64,000 nt of DNA from Nocardioides sp. ChNu-153 (GCF_030466625.1 NZ_JADEVT010000016.1:1-64000), one strand, 5' to 3'; shown: positions 25,540-36,316, counted from the first letter of the stretch. Made by a program: numbers and translations. Notes: generated by a model from the letters alone, not told the origin.

Positions 25540-26670
25540 TCAGGCGGGCAGCAGCTCGGCGAGCTCCTGGCCCCGCGCGCCGGCCAACCGCTCGGCGCCC
25601 GCGCGCACGGCGGGGTCGGTGGTGAGGTCCGCGCCGCGCCACGACTGCAGGACGAGACGGAGGCGGCGTCCCGACGACCGCGGTCGCCACGTGCCGACGA
25701 CCTCGCCGTCGCGCCACACCGCGCCCGGCCGCCCGAGGGTGCGCCACAGGTCCTTGCGCTGCGCCTCGTCCGGCACCACGAGCTCCCGGTCGCGGGTCTG
25801 CAGCAGCGGGTCGAACGGGTCGAGCAGGTGCAGCCCGCGCGGAGCGGGCGCGACCTGCGCCGCCGCGACGTCGGCGGCGAGGAGGTAGCGCGGCCCCCGC
25901 CCCGGGTCGCCGTCGACGACCACCTCGACGGCGTCACCCCCGGCGACCAGCTCCGCCACCCGCCGGCGCACGTCGGCCTGCGCCGCATCGAGGTGCCCCG
26001 CCAGCTGGGCGACGGACAGCGGCCCGTTGACGGCCAGCTGCGCCCCCAGCGCGTCGAGCCGCGGCGGCACGACGGTGGACGGGCCGCTCCAGCGGGGGAC
26101 GGGCCGCAGCACCGGCGGCGAGGTACCGGGCTCGATCTCGAGGCCGGCGGGCAGCGCGGCGAGCCGGAACGGCTGCTCGAACACGTGGACGGCGGCGCAC
26201 GGGCGGCACTCCCGCAGGTACGGCGCCGGCAGGCGCCGCGTGAGCTCGGTCGACAGCTCGCCCTTGGTCGTCGGGCCCGTGACGATGTCCCGGACGTGCC
26301 CGGCCAGCACCGCGAGGGCCTCGATCACCGGCACCCCCGCCGCCCGCAACGGCCGGGCTGCGTCGAACACGCGCTTCGCCGCGTCGGCCTCCGAGTACGG
26401 CGCCATCGCCGCCGCGACGCCCGCCAGGTCCGCGCGACGCACCACCAGGGGCGCCCCGCGCGCGGCCCACACCAGCGCCAGCGCCGCCGGGTCGAGGTCC
26501 GGCCCGGGGTCGGCGCCCCGCAGCGCGAGCGACCACCGCGCCCCGGACGGCCCCGTGTCCTGCACCCCCAGGTCCAGCACGCGCTCCGCGCCCCGGTCGC
26601 CGGTCAGCCCGTGGGCCCGCGCCCGGAACGCCAGCACCTGCGACCGGTCGAGACGGAGAGCGCCACCCAC
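25540..26670 (-). CDS. Winged-helix DNA-binding (AlkZ-like, HTH_42) protein
   Basis: 376 aa with a GTG start supported by TAGACA 7 nt upstream. It opens LRLDRSQVLAFRARAHGL, typical of the HTH_42/DUF1006 family. Several winged-helix segments follow (for example LSVAQLAGHLDAAQADVRRRVAEL) and the C-terminal motif LLDPFDPLLQTRDRE. Relatives include AlkZ-type DNA glycosylases that unhook interstrand crosslinks. I do not see the QxQ catalytic motif clearly in the N-terminal part, so glycosylase activity is uncertain. It is co-directional with the thioesterase, 16 nt apart, and divergent from the MarR gene. Confidence 0.85.
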   Translation of the reverse strand: MGGALRLDRSQVLAFRARAHGLTGDRGAERVLDLGVQDTGPSGARWSLALRGADPGPDLDPAALALVWAARGAPLVVRRADLAGVAAAMAPYSEADAAKRVFDAARPLRAAGVPVIEALAVLAGHVRDIVTGPTTKGELSTELTRRLPAPYLRECRPCAAVHVFEQPFRLAALPAGLEIEPGTSPPVLRPVPRWSGPSTVVPPRLDALGAQLAVNGPLSVAQLAGHLDAAQADVRRRVAELVAGGDAVEVVVDGDPGRGPRYLLAADVAAAQVAPAPRGLHLLDPFDPLLQTRDRELVVPDEAQRKDLWRTLGRPGAVWRDGEVVGTWRPRSSGRRLRLVLQSWRGADLTTDPAVRAGAERLAGARGQELAELLPA

Positions 26671-26677
26671 ACGATGC

Positions 26678-26683
26678 TGTCTA
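26678..26683 (-). promoter_or_regulatory. Possible -10 element of the AlkZ-like gene
   Basis: TAGACA (minus strand) lies 7 nt from the GTG start in a 50-nt divergent gap shared with the MarR gene. A MarR operator here would control both genes. Confidence 0.4.
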
Positions 26684-26707
26684 GCACGACCTCCGCGCGC
26701 CGCCTCG

Positions 26708-26713
26708 TAGGAT
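26708..26713 (+). promoter_or_regulatory. -10 element of the MarR-family gene
   Basis: TAGGAT, 7 nt, then the GTG at 26721: a leaderless arrangement. Confidence 0.55.
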
Positions 26714-26720
26714 CGGGGGC

Positions 26721-27215
26721 GTGACGGAGGAGCTCGCGGACGAGACGCGCTGGCTCGAACCCGACGAGCAGCGGTCCTGGCGGGCCCTCCTCATCGGGAC
26801 GACCCTGCTGATGGACCAGCTCGACGAGGAGCTGCGCTCGGAGTTCTCCCTGTCGTTGACCGAGTACGAGATCCTCGTGCGCCTCTCGGAGACCCCCGAT
26901 GCCTCGATGCGGATGGCGCTCCTCGCCGACGCCGTGCGCCACAGCCGCAGCCGCATCACCCACACCGTCACCCGGATGGAGAAGGCCGGCCTCGTCACCC
27001 GCAGCACCTGCGTCGAGGACGGGCGCGGGGTGCTCTGCGTCATGACCGAGCACGGCTGGGACGTCCTGCGCCGCGCCTCCCACGTGCACGTGCGCGGCGT
27101 GCGCCGCCACCTCGTCGACATCGTCGACCCGGCCGACTTCGCCGCCCTGGGCCGCGTGATGGACGCCGTGGCCGACGCCCTCATCGGCGCCCGCCCGGGC
27201 CTCGAGATCCGCTGA
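26721..27215 (+). CDS. MarR-family transcriptional regulator
   Basis: 164 aa. The winged helix-turn-helix spans about residues 35-120. LTEYEILVRLSETPDASMRMALLA precedes the recognition helix HSRSRITHTVTRMEKAGLV, and the wing is RSTCVEDGRGV. The N- and C-terminal helices would form the dimer interface. It is likely a repressor of itself and possibly of the divergent AlkZ-like/thioesterase pair, since only 50 nt separate the starts. No effector can be named. Confidence 0.93.
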   Translation: MTEELADETRWLEPDEQRSWRALLIGTTLLMDQLDEELRSEFSLSLTEYEILVRLSETPDASMRMALLADAVRHSRSRITHTVTRMEKAGLVTRSTCVEDGRGVLCVMTEHGWDVLRRASHVHVRGVRRHLVDIVDPADFAALGRVMDAVADALIGARPGLEIR

Positions 27216-27225
27216 CCCGCACGCA

Positions 27226-27270
27226 CCGAGGGGCCGTACGGCGGGTGCTCCCCGTCGTACGGCCCCTCGG
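27226..27270. terminator. Bidirectional hairpin terminator
   Basis: A 20-bp stem with one G-U pair, 27226-27245 with 27251-27270, and a 5-nt loop. It lies between the convergent MarR and ettA genes. Confidence 0.9.
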
Positions 27271-27305
27271 GTCGTGTCGTGCCGCGCGCCTGCGGGCGCC
27301 CGGCG

Positions 27306-28988
<1,683 letters not shown>

Positions 28989-28995
28989 GACGCCG

Positions 28996-29001
28996 AGCCT
29001 A
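28996..29001 (-). promoter_or_regulatory. -10 element of ettA
   Basis: TAGGCT on the minus strand lies 7 nt before the ettA ATG, a leaderless arrangement. It separates ettA transcription from the upstream ssb-like gene. Confidence 0.55.
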
Positions 29002-29083
29002 GTTGAGGTGGCGCCCGGCGCGCGCCTCGGTGTCCCCACCCCGCGCCCGTCCCCGGCGCGGCGGCGCAGCGCTCACGCGACGC

Positions 29084-29554
29084 TCACGCGGCGCGCTCGC
29101 TCGCCTCCGTGGTCGGCCCGGTGGCCGGCTCGGCGACCGGCTCGACCTGCGACTGCGCCCCCGTCGTGACGTCGGGCGCGGGACGCTCGCGGACGGGCCC
29201 CGAGCGGTGGAAGCGCGCGGTGCCCTTGGTCAGGTCGTGACCGAGCGCGGTGGCCTCGATGACGTGGCGCGTCGCCGTGCCGCCCTCCTGCCGCTCCCAC
29301 GTCTCGACGACGAGGCGGCCCGTGACGACGACCGGCTGGCCGCGCAGGACGGAGTCGGCCACGTGGTCGGCGGTGTGGCGCCAGGCCTTCACCGTGTACC
29401 ACGCCGTCTCCCCCGACTGCCACGACCCGTCGCGCGCCTGGCGCTGGGGCGTGGACCCCAGCCGGAAGGAGGCCACCGGCGTGCCGCCGGCGGAGACGGA
29501 GTGGTTGACGTCGCTGCCGACCCAGCCCTGGACCGTGATGTAGGTGCTGCTCAC
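29084..29554 (-). CDS. ssb: Single-stranded DNA-binding protein paralogue
   Basis: 156 aa from the GTG at 29554. The N-terminal OB fold covers residues 1-110 (TYITVQGWVGSDVNHSVSAG, ASFRLGSTP, TAWYTVKAWRHTADHVADSV, GQPVVVTGRLVVETWE). The C-terminal tail of about 40 residues is Pro/Thr/Glu-rich and ends ASERAA. It lacks the acidic DDDIPF-type tip that recruits repair proteins, so it is probably the secondary SSB rather than the replicative one. It lies 95 nt upstream of ettA in the same direction. Confidence 0.9.
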   Translation of the reverse strand: MSSTYITVQGWVGSDVNHSVSAGGTPVASFRLGSTPQRQARDGSWQSGETAWYTVKAWRHTADHVADSVLRGQPVVVTGRLVVETWERQEGGTATRHVIEATALGHDLTKGTARFHRSGPVRERPAPDVTTGAQSQVEPVAEPATGPTTEASERAA

Positions 29555-29708
29555 GGGTGTTCCCCTCTCGCTCGCGCCCGGCCCCGTGCCGGGCGACGCG
29601 TCGAGCCAACCGCAGGTCCGCCGTACGCGCGGGGGCGGCGGCGCGCCTGGGGACGGGCGGACGCGGGGGGCGTCCTGGGGACGGGAAGTGGCGCAGGCGG
29701 TGACGCGG

Positions 29709-31343
29709 TCAGCGGCGCCGCAGCTGCGCGGCGGCGACCTTCTGGCGCACCTGCCGGTAGGCGTCGAGCTCGCCACGCACCGGGGTGAGCACGTGGCGCT
29801 CGACCGCCTGGTCGCTGGCGCCCCGCAGGGCCTCGTCCGCCTCCTCGGCGGCCCGTCGCCCCGCCCCCGGGGCGGCGCTGCGGCCGACCAGGGCGAGCAC
29901 GACCGAGAGCACGAGCGCGACGACGGCGAGCGCGAACCCGGCCGGCAGGCCACCGACCTCGGCCGACGGGGCGGCCCCGACGAGGTCGAGCACGCCCCAG
30001 AGCAGGCCGCCCAGGGTCGCGGCGAGGAGGAGCCACTGCGCCACCCGCACCGCCTGCGCCCACCCGGGCAACCAGCCGGTGCGCAGGTCGCTGCGCCCGA
30101 GGGCTCCGTCGATCTCGGTGACCAGCTCGTCGACCTGCCCGGTGGCCGCGTGCTGCACCGACTCGGCCCACGCGGGCACGAGGCCGTCGGAGACCCGGTC
30201 GCCCAGCGAACGGGCGGCCATCTCCACGCGGGAGCGCTGCACGGTGCCGGCCGCCGGGGCACGCTCGCCCGTCAGGAGCGCCGCGGCGTCGCCGAGGTCG
30301 ACCTCGACGCGGCGCAGCGGGTCGCGGCCGAACCAGGCCACGGGCGGCCAGGCGGTGGCGCGGCGTACCCGGCCGGTGACCACGGTCTCGACGCTCCCGA
30401 CGAGCGCAGGCACCCCGGCGGCGGTCGCCACCGCGGTCCGGATCTCCTCGACCGTCGCGCCGGAGAGCTCCGGGGCGGCGGCGTCGCCGGTCGCCACGGA
30501 CAGCTTCTCGGCGGCCTCGACGATGTCGGCGTCGATGCGCGCGACCATCGCCTTCTTCGCCTCCACGCGGTCCACGATCTCCGCGCGCAGCTCGTCGACG
30601 CCCCAACCCTCGCGGGCGCTCATCGGCAGCACGGGGACGCGGGTCAGCCCGTCGTCGTCGAGCAGCTGGCGCACGTCGGCCAGCATCGCGTCGCGCCGGT
30701 CCTCCGGCACCGCGTCGAGCTGGTTGAGGACGACGAGCATGACGTCCTGCTGCGCGACGTACGGCTTGAAGTAGCGCTCGTGGACGGCGGCGTCCGCGTA
30801 CTTCTGCGGGTCCAGCACCCAGATGAGCAGGTCCGTCTTGGTGACGAGGCGCTCGACCTCGAGGTGGTGCGAGACCTCGGTCGAGTCGTGGTCGGGCAGG
30901 TCGACGAGCACGACCCCCTCGAGGTCGCCGGACTCGCGGCTCGAGTCGAGCATCGAGTCGCGGCTCGTCTGGTGGCGCGGCGGGATGCCCAGCCACTCCA
31001 TCAGCTCCTCGGCGCCGTCGGCGCCCCAGATGCACGCCGTGGCCCAGGAGGTGGTCGGGCGCCGCACGCCGACCGACGACAGCTCGAGGCCCGTCAGCTG
31101 GTTGAACGTCGACGACTTGCCCGAGCCGGTCGCGCCGGCGATGCCGACGACCGTGTGCGCCGCCGAGAGCCGGATGCGGGTCGTGGCGCGGGCCGCGACC
31201 TCCTCCACGTGCGTGACGAGGTCGTCGTCGAGGCGGCCGCGCGCGGTCGCGGCGGCCTCCTCGAGCGCCGTCACGCGGGCGCCGAGGTCGGCGGCCGGCG
31301 TCGACGGGCCGGAGGAGGTGGCGGGGGGAAGGGGCGAGCTCAT
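29709..31343 (-). CDS. Dynamin-like / YfjP-family GTPase with paired membrane helices
   Basis: 544 aa, ATG preceded by GGGAG. G1 is GATGSGKSS (about residues 69-77). The switch II region is VDLPDHDST and G4 reads NQLD in place of NKxD. Two adjacent membrane helices lie at about residues 425-475 (AQWLLLAATLGGLLWGVLDLV and ALAVVALVLSVVLALV), and the tail is basic. Bacterial dynamin-like GTPases with paired helices remodel or stabilise membranes. It is second of two adjacent GTPases (gap 67 nt), suggesting a heteromeric pair. Confidence 0.88.
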   Translation of the reverse strand: MSSPLPPATSSGPSTPAADLGARVTALEEAAATARGRLDDDLVTHVEEVAARATTRIRLSAAHTVVGIAGATGSGKSSTFNQLTGLELSSVGVRRPTTSWATACIWGADGAEELMEWLGIPPRHQTSRDSMLDSSRESGDLEGVVLVDLPDHDSTEVSHHLEVERLVTKTDLLIWVLDPQKYADAAVHERYFKPYVAQQDVMLVVLNQLDAVPEDRRDAMLADVRQLLDDDGLTRVPVLPMSAREGWGVDELRAEIVDRVEAKKAMVARIDADIVEAAEKLSVATGDAAAPELSGATVEEIRTAVATAAGVPALVGSVETVVTGRVRRATAWPPVAWFGRDPLRRVEVDLGDAAALLTGERAPAAGTVQRSRVEMAARSLGDRVSDGLVPAWAESVQHAATGQVDELVTEIDGALGRSDLRTGWLPGWAQAVRVAQWLLLAATLGGLLWGVLDLVGAAPSAEVGGLPAGFALAVVALVLSVVLALVGRSAAPGAGRRAAEEADEALRGASDQAVERHVLTPVRGELDAYRQVRQKVAAAQLRRR

Positions 31344-31410
31344 GATCTCCCTCGGGCGGGTGGTCTCGAGGTACGGCGGCGGGCGGGGCCCACCCTAGGG
31401 CACGGGCCGT

Positions 31411-33180
31411 TCAGCGCCGGGTCGCCTTCAGTGCACCGCGGTCCGCGAAGCGCAGGTCGTCGACCCGTCGCGAGGCGGAGCGGACCCGGGCGGCGGCGTC
31501 CTCGCTGACCTCGAGGCGGTCGACGACACCGGCGTAGCGGGCCCGCTCCCCCTCCAGCACGGCGCGCACGCGCTCGCGCAGCGCGGTCGTGGCGGACTGC
31601 ACGAGCCGCGCGGTGGACTGCGGGCCCAGCACGGCGTTGAGCAGCTGGCGACCGGGCGACGCGGGGTCGCTGGACAGCACCACGACCGCGAGGGTCGCGC
31701 CGATGCCGTCGACGCCGAAGGCCAGGAAGCGGGCCGAGGTGCGCTTGTCGCCGGACTCCTCGCGGACCAGGTCGGTGACCTCGCGCTGCCACTCGCGGAT
31801 CGTGCGCTCGGCCTGGCGGGCCACCTCGCGCGCGGGACGCTCCAGGCGGTCGCCGTCGCGCACGAGGCCGGCGCCGGCCTCGGACTCGCGCCACCGGGCG
31901 ACGAGCGTCGTCGTCGCCCGCTCCGCGTGGGCCACGACCTCCGAGCCCACCGTGGAGGCGACCGCCGCCGCGACCTGCTCGGCCTGCTGCGGCTTGCCCT
32001 TGACGGCGTTGACGATGCGGTCGCGGATGAGACCCACCCGCGTCTCCAGCGAGCGCAGCAGCTCCCCGTTGCCGACGAACTCCTGCCAGCGGGCCTCGAG
32101 CTCGCCCGCGACGAGCGAGCCGTCGGTCAGCGTCTGCTCGGCCTCGAAGACGACCTCGTCGAAGACGCTGTCGACGCAGAACCGCAGGCGCCGGGCCTCG
32201 TCGACCTGCACCTCGGCGGCGTCGGCGATGCTGTGGCTGCTCAGCGACAGGGTGCGCACCGTGCCCGACAGGGTCTGGCGCACCACGGCCTCGCGGGCCT
32301 TCTGGTCGGCGGCCAGGCTGGCGAGCCAGGTGACGACGTCCCCGACCTCGTGGGGGGCCAGCACGCCGTCCGGGCCGACGTCGCCCTCGTGGACGATGAA
32401 GAGCGGCGAGTCCTTCAGGCCGCGGCTGGCCAGCATGCGGGCGAGGTGGGCGGCGACGGTCTCGACGGCGTCGGCCGGCGTGCGGTCCAGCACGATCGCG
32501 ACCGCGGTCGAGCGCTCCCCCGCCTCCTTGAGGAACTCCCACGGCACCTGGTCGGCGTAGCGGGCGGCCGAGGTGACGAAGAGCCACAGGTCGGCCGCCG
32601 CCATCAGCTGGGCGGCGAGCTCGCGGTTGTGCTTGTCGACGGAGTCGACGTCGGGAGCGTCGAGGATGGCCAGGCCCTTCGGCACCGCGTCGGTGCCGAC
32701 GAGCTGGAGGCAGCCGGGGTCGGTCGTCGGGTCGGTGACCCGGCGCAGCTCGGGCAGCAGGCGGTCGGGCCCGAACCACGACCCGTCGTCGGGGTGGTGC
32801 ACGAGCACGGCCGAGCGCGTGGTGGGCCGGAGCACGCCGACCTCGGAGACCTTGTGGCCGACGAGCGAGTTGACCAGCGTCGACTTGCCGGCGCCGGTCG
32901 AGCCGGCGACGACGGTGAGCAGCGGCGCCTCGACGGCCATGAGCCGCGGGATCGCGTAGTCCTCCAGCTGGTCGACCATCTCGGCGCGGGCGTCGCGCGC
33001 CGTCCCCACGCCGGGCACCTCCAGGGGCAGCACGACCGCCTGCAGCGCGCTGCGCAGCTGCACGAGCGCCGTGAGCATCGGGGCGTTGCCACCGACGCCG
33101 AGCCCGCCGGCCCCTCCGGACGCGCTGCGGTTCGACCGCGAGCCCGCGGTCGGGGAGGACCCGTTGTCGGGAGGAGTCAT
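31411..33180 (-). CDS. Dynamin-like GTPase, soluble partner
   Basis: 589 aa from the ATG at 33180. The PrsW stop overlaps this start (ATGA at 33177-33180). G1 is GSTGAGKST (about residues 93-101), LDAPDVDSVDKHN is the switch II region, and G4 is weak (VLDRTPAD). Long helical segments follow with one weakly hydrophobic stretch (FGVDGIGATLAVVVL, about residue 490). It is probably the membrane-associated or soluble partner of the next GTPase, as in paired bacterial dynamins. The function is inferred from fold and arrangement only. Confidence 0.86.
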   Translation of the reverse strand: MTPPDNGSSPTAGSRSNRSASGGAGGLGVGGNAPMLTALVQLRSALQAVVLPLEVPGVGTARDARAEMVDQLEDYAIPRLMAVEAPLLTVVAGSTGAGKSTLVNSLVGHKVSEVGVLRPTTRSAVLVHHPDDGSWFGPDRLLPELRRVTDPTTDPGCLQLVGTDAVPKGLAILDAPDVDSVDKHNRELAAQLMAAADLWLFVTSAARYADQVPWEFLKEAGERSTAVAIVLDRTPADAVETVAAHLARMLASRGLKDSPLFIVHEGDVGPDGVLAPHEVGDVVTWLASLAADQKAREAVVRQTLSGTVRTLSLSSHSIADAAEVQVDEARRLRFCVDSVFDEVVFEAEQTLTDGSLVAGELEARWQEFVGNGELLRSLETRVGLIRDRIVNAVKGKPQQAEQVAAAVASTVGSEVVAHAERATTTLVARWRESEAGAGLVRDGDRLERPAREVARQAERTIREWQREVTDLVREESGDKRTSARFLAFGVDGIGATLAVVVLSSDPASPGRQLLNAVLGPQSTARLVQSATTALRERVRAVLEGERARYAGVVDRLEVSEDAAARVRSASRRVDDLRFADRGALKATRR

Positions 33181-34295
33181 CGAGCGGTCACCACCTGTGG
33201 AGGGATCGGGATCTGCGGGCGGGTCGCCGTCATGCGGCGCAGGTGCGCCTGTCCCCGCCGGACGAAGTCGTCGGGTGCCGTGCCGCGGAGGACGCGGTGG
33301 TGCAGGAACCCCAGCTCCACCGCCGCCTCCTGATACTCCCGCACCACGCCCTCGGCCGCGACGCCGCCTCCCCGGCGCGCGTCCCGTCGTACCTGCCGGC
33401 GCAGCCGGAGGTCCGCGATCCAGGGGATGTCGGAGGCCGGGAGCAGACCGCGGGCCGCCGCGTCCTGCAACGCGGTCGTCAGCACCCTCCGCTCGGTCGA
33501 GCGGCACCAGACGGCGGCCGCGACGAGGCCGAGGAAGGCGGGGAACATGAGGAGCGTGTAGGTGCCGAGGAAGCCGACCGGCAGCGCGCTGGACGCGTTC
33601 CACAACGCGTGCCACCCCACCGCGACGGCGTACCCCACCAGCGGGGCGGCCAGGCGCACGAAGCCCGAGCGCGAGCCCACCGCGACGCCGACGCCGATGC
33701 CGATGAACGCGGTGAAGAACGGGTGCGCGAAGGGGCTGAGCAGGCAGCGGACGACGAACGTGCCGGTCAGCGCGGCGACGCCGCCGGGCCCCACGTCGGC
33801 ACCGCCGTCGTACGCCGCGGCGAGGTAGAGGATGTTCTCGGTGAAGGCGAAGCCGACGCCGACCATCCCGGCGTACACGATGCCGTCGAGGACGCCGTCG
33901 AGCTCGTGGCGGCGCCACCACAGGAGCAGCACGAGGAAGAGGCCCTTGGTCGCCTCCTCCGTCACCGGCGCCACCAGCACCGCGGAGGTCACCCGGTCCA
34001 TCGGCGCCACGAGGCCGCCGACGCCGCCGAGCACCACGGCCGCCGTGGTGGCCACGAAGGCGCCCCACAGCAGGCCCGCGACGAGGAGGTTGCGCGGCTC
34101 GGGCTCGTAGCGGTCGAGCCACAGGTAGACGGCGACCACGGGTCCCACCGGGACGGCGGCCAGCACCGTCGCCACGAGCAACGTGCCCGGCGCGCCCGAG
34201 AGGGCCAGGAGGGCGAGCACCCCGAGGGCGCCGAGCCCCACGAGCGACCACACCACCACGGTGAAGGCGACGTTGTCGCGGTGGCGGGTGGGCAT
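33177..34295 (-). CDS. PrsW-family intramembrane metalloprotease
   Basis: 372 aa from the ATG at 34295. There are eight or so membrane segments. PrsW motifs are all present: VTEEATKG (EExxK), GFAFTENILY (FxxxEN), SPFAHPFFTAF and WHALWN. This family cleaves anti-sigma factors within the membrane, but a protease role here is by homology only. It is translationally coupled to the downstream dynamin-like GTPase. A TAGGGT hexamer 7 nt before the ATG indicates the promoter of a PrsW-GTPase-GTPase unit, divergent from pepP. Confidence 0.92.
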   Translation of the reverse strand: MPTRHRDNVAFTVVVWSLVGLGALGVLALLALSGAPGTLLVATVLAAVPVGPVVAVYLWLDRYEPEPRNLLVAGLLWGAFVATTAAVVLGGVGGLVAPMDRVTSAVLVAPVTEEATKGLFLVLLLWWRRHELDGVLDGIVYAGMVGVGFAFTENILYLAAAYDGGADVGPGGVAALTGTFVVRCLLSPFAHPFFTAFIGIGVGVAVGSRSGFVRLAAPLVGYAVAVGWHALWNASSALPVGFLGTYTLLMFPAFLGLVAAAVWCRSTERRVLTTALQDAAARGLLPASDIPWIADLRLRRQVRRDARRGGGVAAEGVVREYQEAAVELGFLHHRVLRGTAPDDFVRRGQAHLRRMTATRPQIPIPPQVVTAR

Positions 34296-34302
34296 GCCCG
34301 CC

Positions 34303-34308
34303 ACCCTA
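34303..34308 (-). promoter_or_regulatory. -10 element of the PrsW-GTPase operon
   Basis: TAGGGT on the minus strand, 7 nt before the ATG at 34295. Confidence 0.55.
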
Positions 34309-34383
34309 ACCGAGCAGGGGCGCCCCCGCGGGGCCGTCGCCGACGGCTCTCCCCAGGTCAGCGGGTCCGGCGCGGGCCGCGCG

Positions 34384-34389
34384 TACCCT
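34384..34389 (+). promoter_or_regulatory. -10 element of the pepP-like gene
   Basis: TACCCT, 7 nt, then the ATG at 34397. Divergent from the PrsW promoter. Confidence 0.55.
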
Positions 34390-34396
34390 GGCCGCC

Positions 34397-35848
34397 ATGG
34401 GTGAGGAGAGCGCACAGGCCCCCGACGTCACGACCCCCGCCGAGGGCGGCGAGGACCTGAAGGTGGAGTCGCACGACCCCGCGGTGCCCGAGGCGTACGC
34501 CGCGTTCATGCGCACCGGCTGGGCCGACGTCGAGCGCGAGCTGCCCCCGCACCCCGTCGTGCCGTGGGCGGAGCAGCGGCGCGCCCGGCTGGCCGAGGCG
34601 TTCCCCGGCGAGCGCCTGGTGCTGCCGGCGGGCACCTTCAAGGTGCGCTCGAACGACACCGACTACCGGTTCCGGCCCGACACCGCCCACACCTACTTCT
34701 CCGGCAACCAGACGACCGACGCGGTGCTCGTGGTGACCGACGGCGAGCCGGTGCTCTACGCCCGCCCCCGCTCGGGACGCGACACCGACGAGTTCTTCCG
34801 CGACCGGCAGTACGGCGCGCTGTGGGCCGGCGAGCGCCCGTCGTTGCGCGAGCTCGAGCAGTCCCTCGGCCTGCCCGTGCGCCACCGCGACGAGCTGGCG
34901 GCCGAGCTGGCCCGCACCGGCACGAAGACCCGCGTGCTGCGCGGCCTCGACGCGGAGGTGGACGCCGGTGCCGCCCCCGACGAGGCCCGCGACGCCGAGC
35001 TGGCCCGGGTCGCCTCCGAGCTGCGGCTGGTGAAGGACACGTGGGAGGTCGACCAGCTCCAGGAGGCCTGCGACATCACCACCCTGGGCTTCGAGGACTC
35101 CGTGCGCGAGTGGGACCGCGTGCGCGAGCACGGCGAGCGCTGGCTGGAGGGCACCTTCTTCCGCCGGGCGCGCGCGATGGGCAACGACCTCGGCTACGAC
35201 TCCATCGTGGGCGCCGGCTCGCACGCCACGACGCTGCACTGGATCGACAACACCGGGCCCGTCCTGCCCGGCCAGCTGATCCTCCTCGACATGGGCGTGG
35301 AGAACCGCAACCTCTACACCGCCGACGTCACCCGCACCCTCCCGGTCGACGGCACCTTCACGCCGCTGCAGCGCGACCTCTACGAGCTGGTGCTCGCCGC
35401 CCAGCAGGCGGGCATCGACGCGGTGCGCCCGGGCGTGGCGTTCACCTCGGTCCACCAGGCGTCGATGACGGTGCTCGCCCACGGCCTCGGCGACCTCGGC
35501 CTGCTCCCCTGCTCCCCGGAGGAGGCGCTGTCCCCGGACAGCCGCGTCTACGCGCGCTGGACGCTGCACGGCACGAGCCACATGCTCGGCATGGACGTGC
35601 ACGACTGCGCCCGCTCCGCCCCCGAGGTCTACCCGCGCGGCGACCTCGCCGAGGGGATGGTCCTGACGGTCGAGCCCGGGCTCTACTTCCAGGCCGACGA
35701 CCTGCTGGTGCCCGAGGAGCTGCGGGGCATCGGCATCCGCATCGAGGACGACGTGCTCGTCACCGCCGACGGCGCCCGCAACCTCTCGGCGGCCCTGCCG
35801 CGCACCGTCGCCGACGTCGAGGCGTGGATGGGCTCGCTGCTCCCCTGA
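34397..35848 (+). CDS. pepP: Xaa-Pro aminopeptidase (aminopeptidase P family)
   Basis: 483 aa. An N-terminal AMP_N domain (about residues 50-195; SNDTDYRFRPDTAHTYFSGN) precedes a pita-bread M24 domain. The five metal ligands are visible: LLDMGVE (Asp), YTADVTRTL (Asp), HGTSHMLGMDVHD (His), TVEPGLYF (Glu) and GIRIEDDVLVT (Glu). It removes N-terminal residues preceding proline, dinuclear Mn/Co dependent, in the cytoplasm. It is a monocistronic unit, divergent from PrsW and followed by a short G/C tandem repeat. Confidence 0.94.
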   Translation: MGEESAQAPDVTTPAEGGEDLKVESHDPAVPEAYAAFMRTGWADVERELPPHPVVPWAEQRRARLAEAFPGERLVLPAGTFKVRSNDTDYRFRPDTAHTYFSGNQTTDAVLVVTDGEPVLYARPRSGRDTDEFFRDRQYGALWAGERPSLRELEQSLGLPVRHRDELAAELARTGTKTRVLRGLDAEVDAGAAPDEARDAELARVASELRLVKDTWEVDQLQEACDITTLGFEDSVREWDRVREHGERWLEGTFFRRARAMGNDLGYDSIVGAGSHATTLHWIDNTGPVLPGQLILLDMGVENRNLYTADVTRTLPVDGTFTPLQRDLYELVLAAQQAGIDAVRPGVAFTSVHQASMTVLAHGLGDLGLLPCSPEEALSPDSRVYARWTLHGTSHMLGMDVHDCARSAPEVYPRGDLAEGMVLTVEPGLYFQADDLLVPEELRGIGIRIEDDVLVTADGARNLSAALPRTVADVEAWMGSLLP

Positions 35849-35849
35849 C

Positions 35850-35911
35850 GGGCACTCCCCCGGCGGGGCACTCCCCGACCGGGCACTCCCCCGGCGGGGC
35901 ACTCCCGTGGG
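35850..35911. repeat. Two-copy 31-nt tandem repeat after pepP
   Basis: GGGCACTCCCC recurs at 35850, 35867, 35881 and 35898, i.e. a 31-nt unit twice, each with an internal half copy (GGGCACTCCCCCGGCGG). It fills the gap between pepP and the next gene. It does not form one clean hairpin. Confidence 0.8.
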
Positions 35912-35924
35912 GGTGCGGCGGGGA

Positions 35925-36239
35925 TCAGGCCCGGCCGCGGGCCAGCGTGCAGAAGCGGCCGACGGCCACCTCGCACGCCCGCGCGAGCTGGTCGCGCGTG
36001 CCGGCGTCGAGCCCCGGCTCGGCGAGCCCGGTGAGGACCGACGTGGCCCAGCGGGAGCGGCGGGCCACGTCGGGCTCGGCCGAGACCTCGGCGTCGTCGC
36101 CCACCACGTCGCACGCCAGGGCGCCCTCGACGCAGAGGTCGACGAACCGGGACCGGGCCGTGGCCACGGGCCGCACGAGCTCGTCGACGGCGCGGGTGAC
36201 CTGCTCGACGAGGAGCACGTGGAGGGCGATCGCGTCCAT
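35925..36239 (-). CDS. Small helical protein of unknown function
   Basis: 104 aa, ATG start. Composition is ordinary (not the Arg/Pro-rich look of shadow frames). It appears all-helical, with segments IALHVLLVEQVTRAVDELV, RFVDLCVEGALACDVVG and DQLARACEVAVGRFCTLA. No family is recognised. It lies between pepP (convergent) and the SDR gene (77 nt upstream, same strand), so it may share the SDR transcript. Confidence 0.6.
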   Translation of the reverse strand: MDAIALHVLLVEQVTRAVDELVRPVATARSRFVDLCVEGALACDVVGDDAEVSAEPDVARRSRWATSVLTGLAEPGLDAGTRDQLARACEVAVGRFCTLARGRA

Positions 36240-36316
36240 GCCCGCCCCAACGAGGGACGGGTCGGGACGTCACCGCCCCCGGGGGACGGCCGCGTCACCC
36301 CCCGCGGGGTGCGGCA

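Noticed and set aside
29600..29700. Small gene in the gap between the ssb paralogue and the GTPase
   Set aside because: Only G/C-rich low-complexity sequence with two CTGGGGACGGG copies; no start with a supporting signal or plausible protein.
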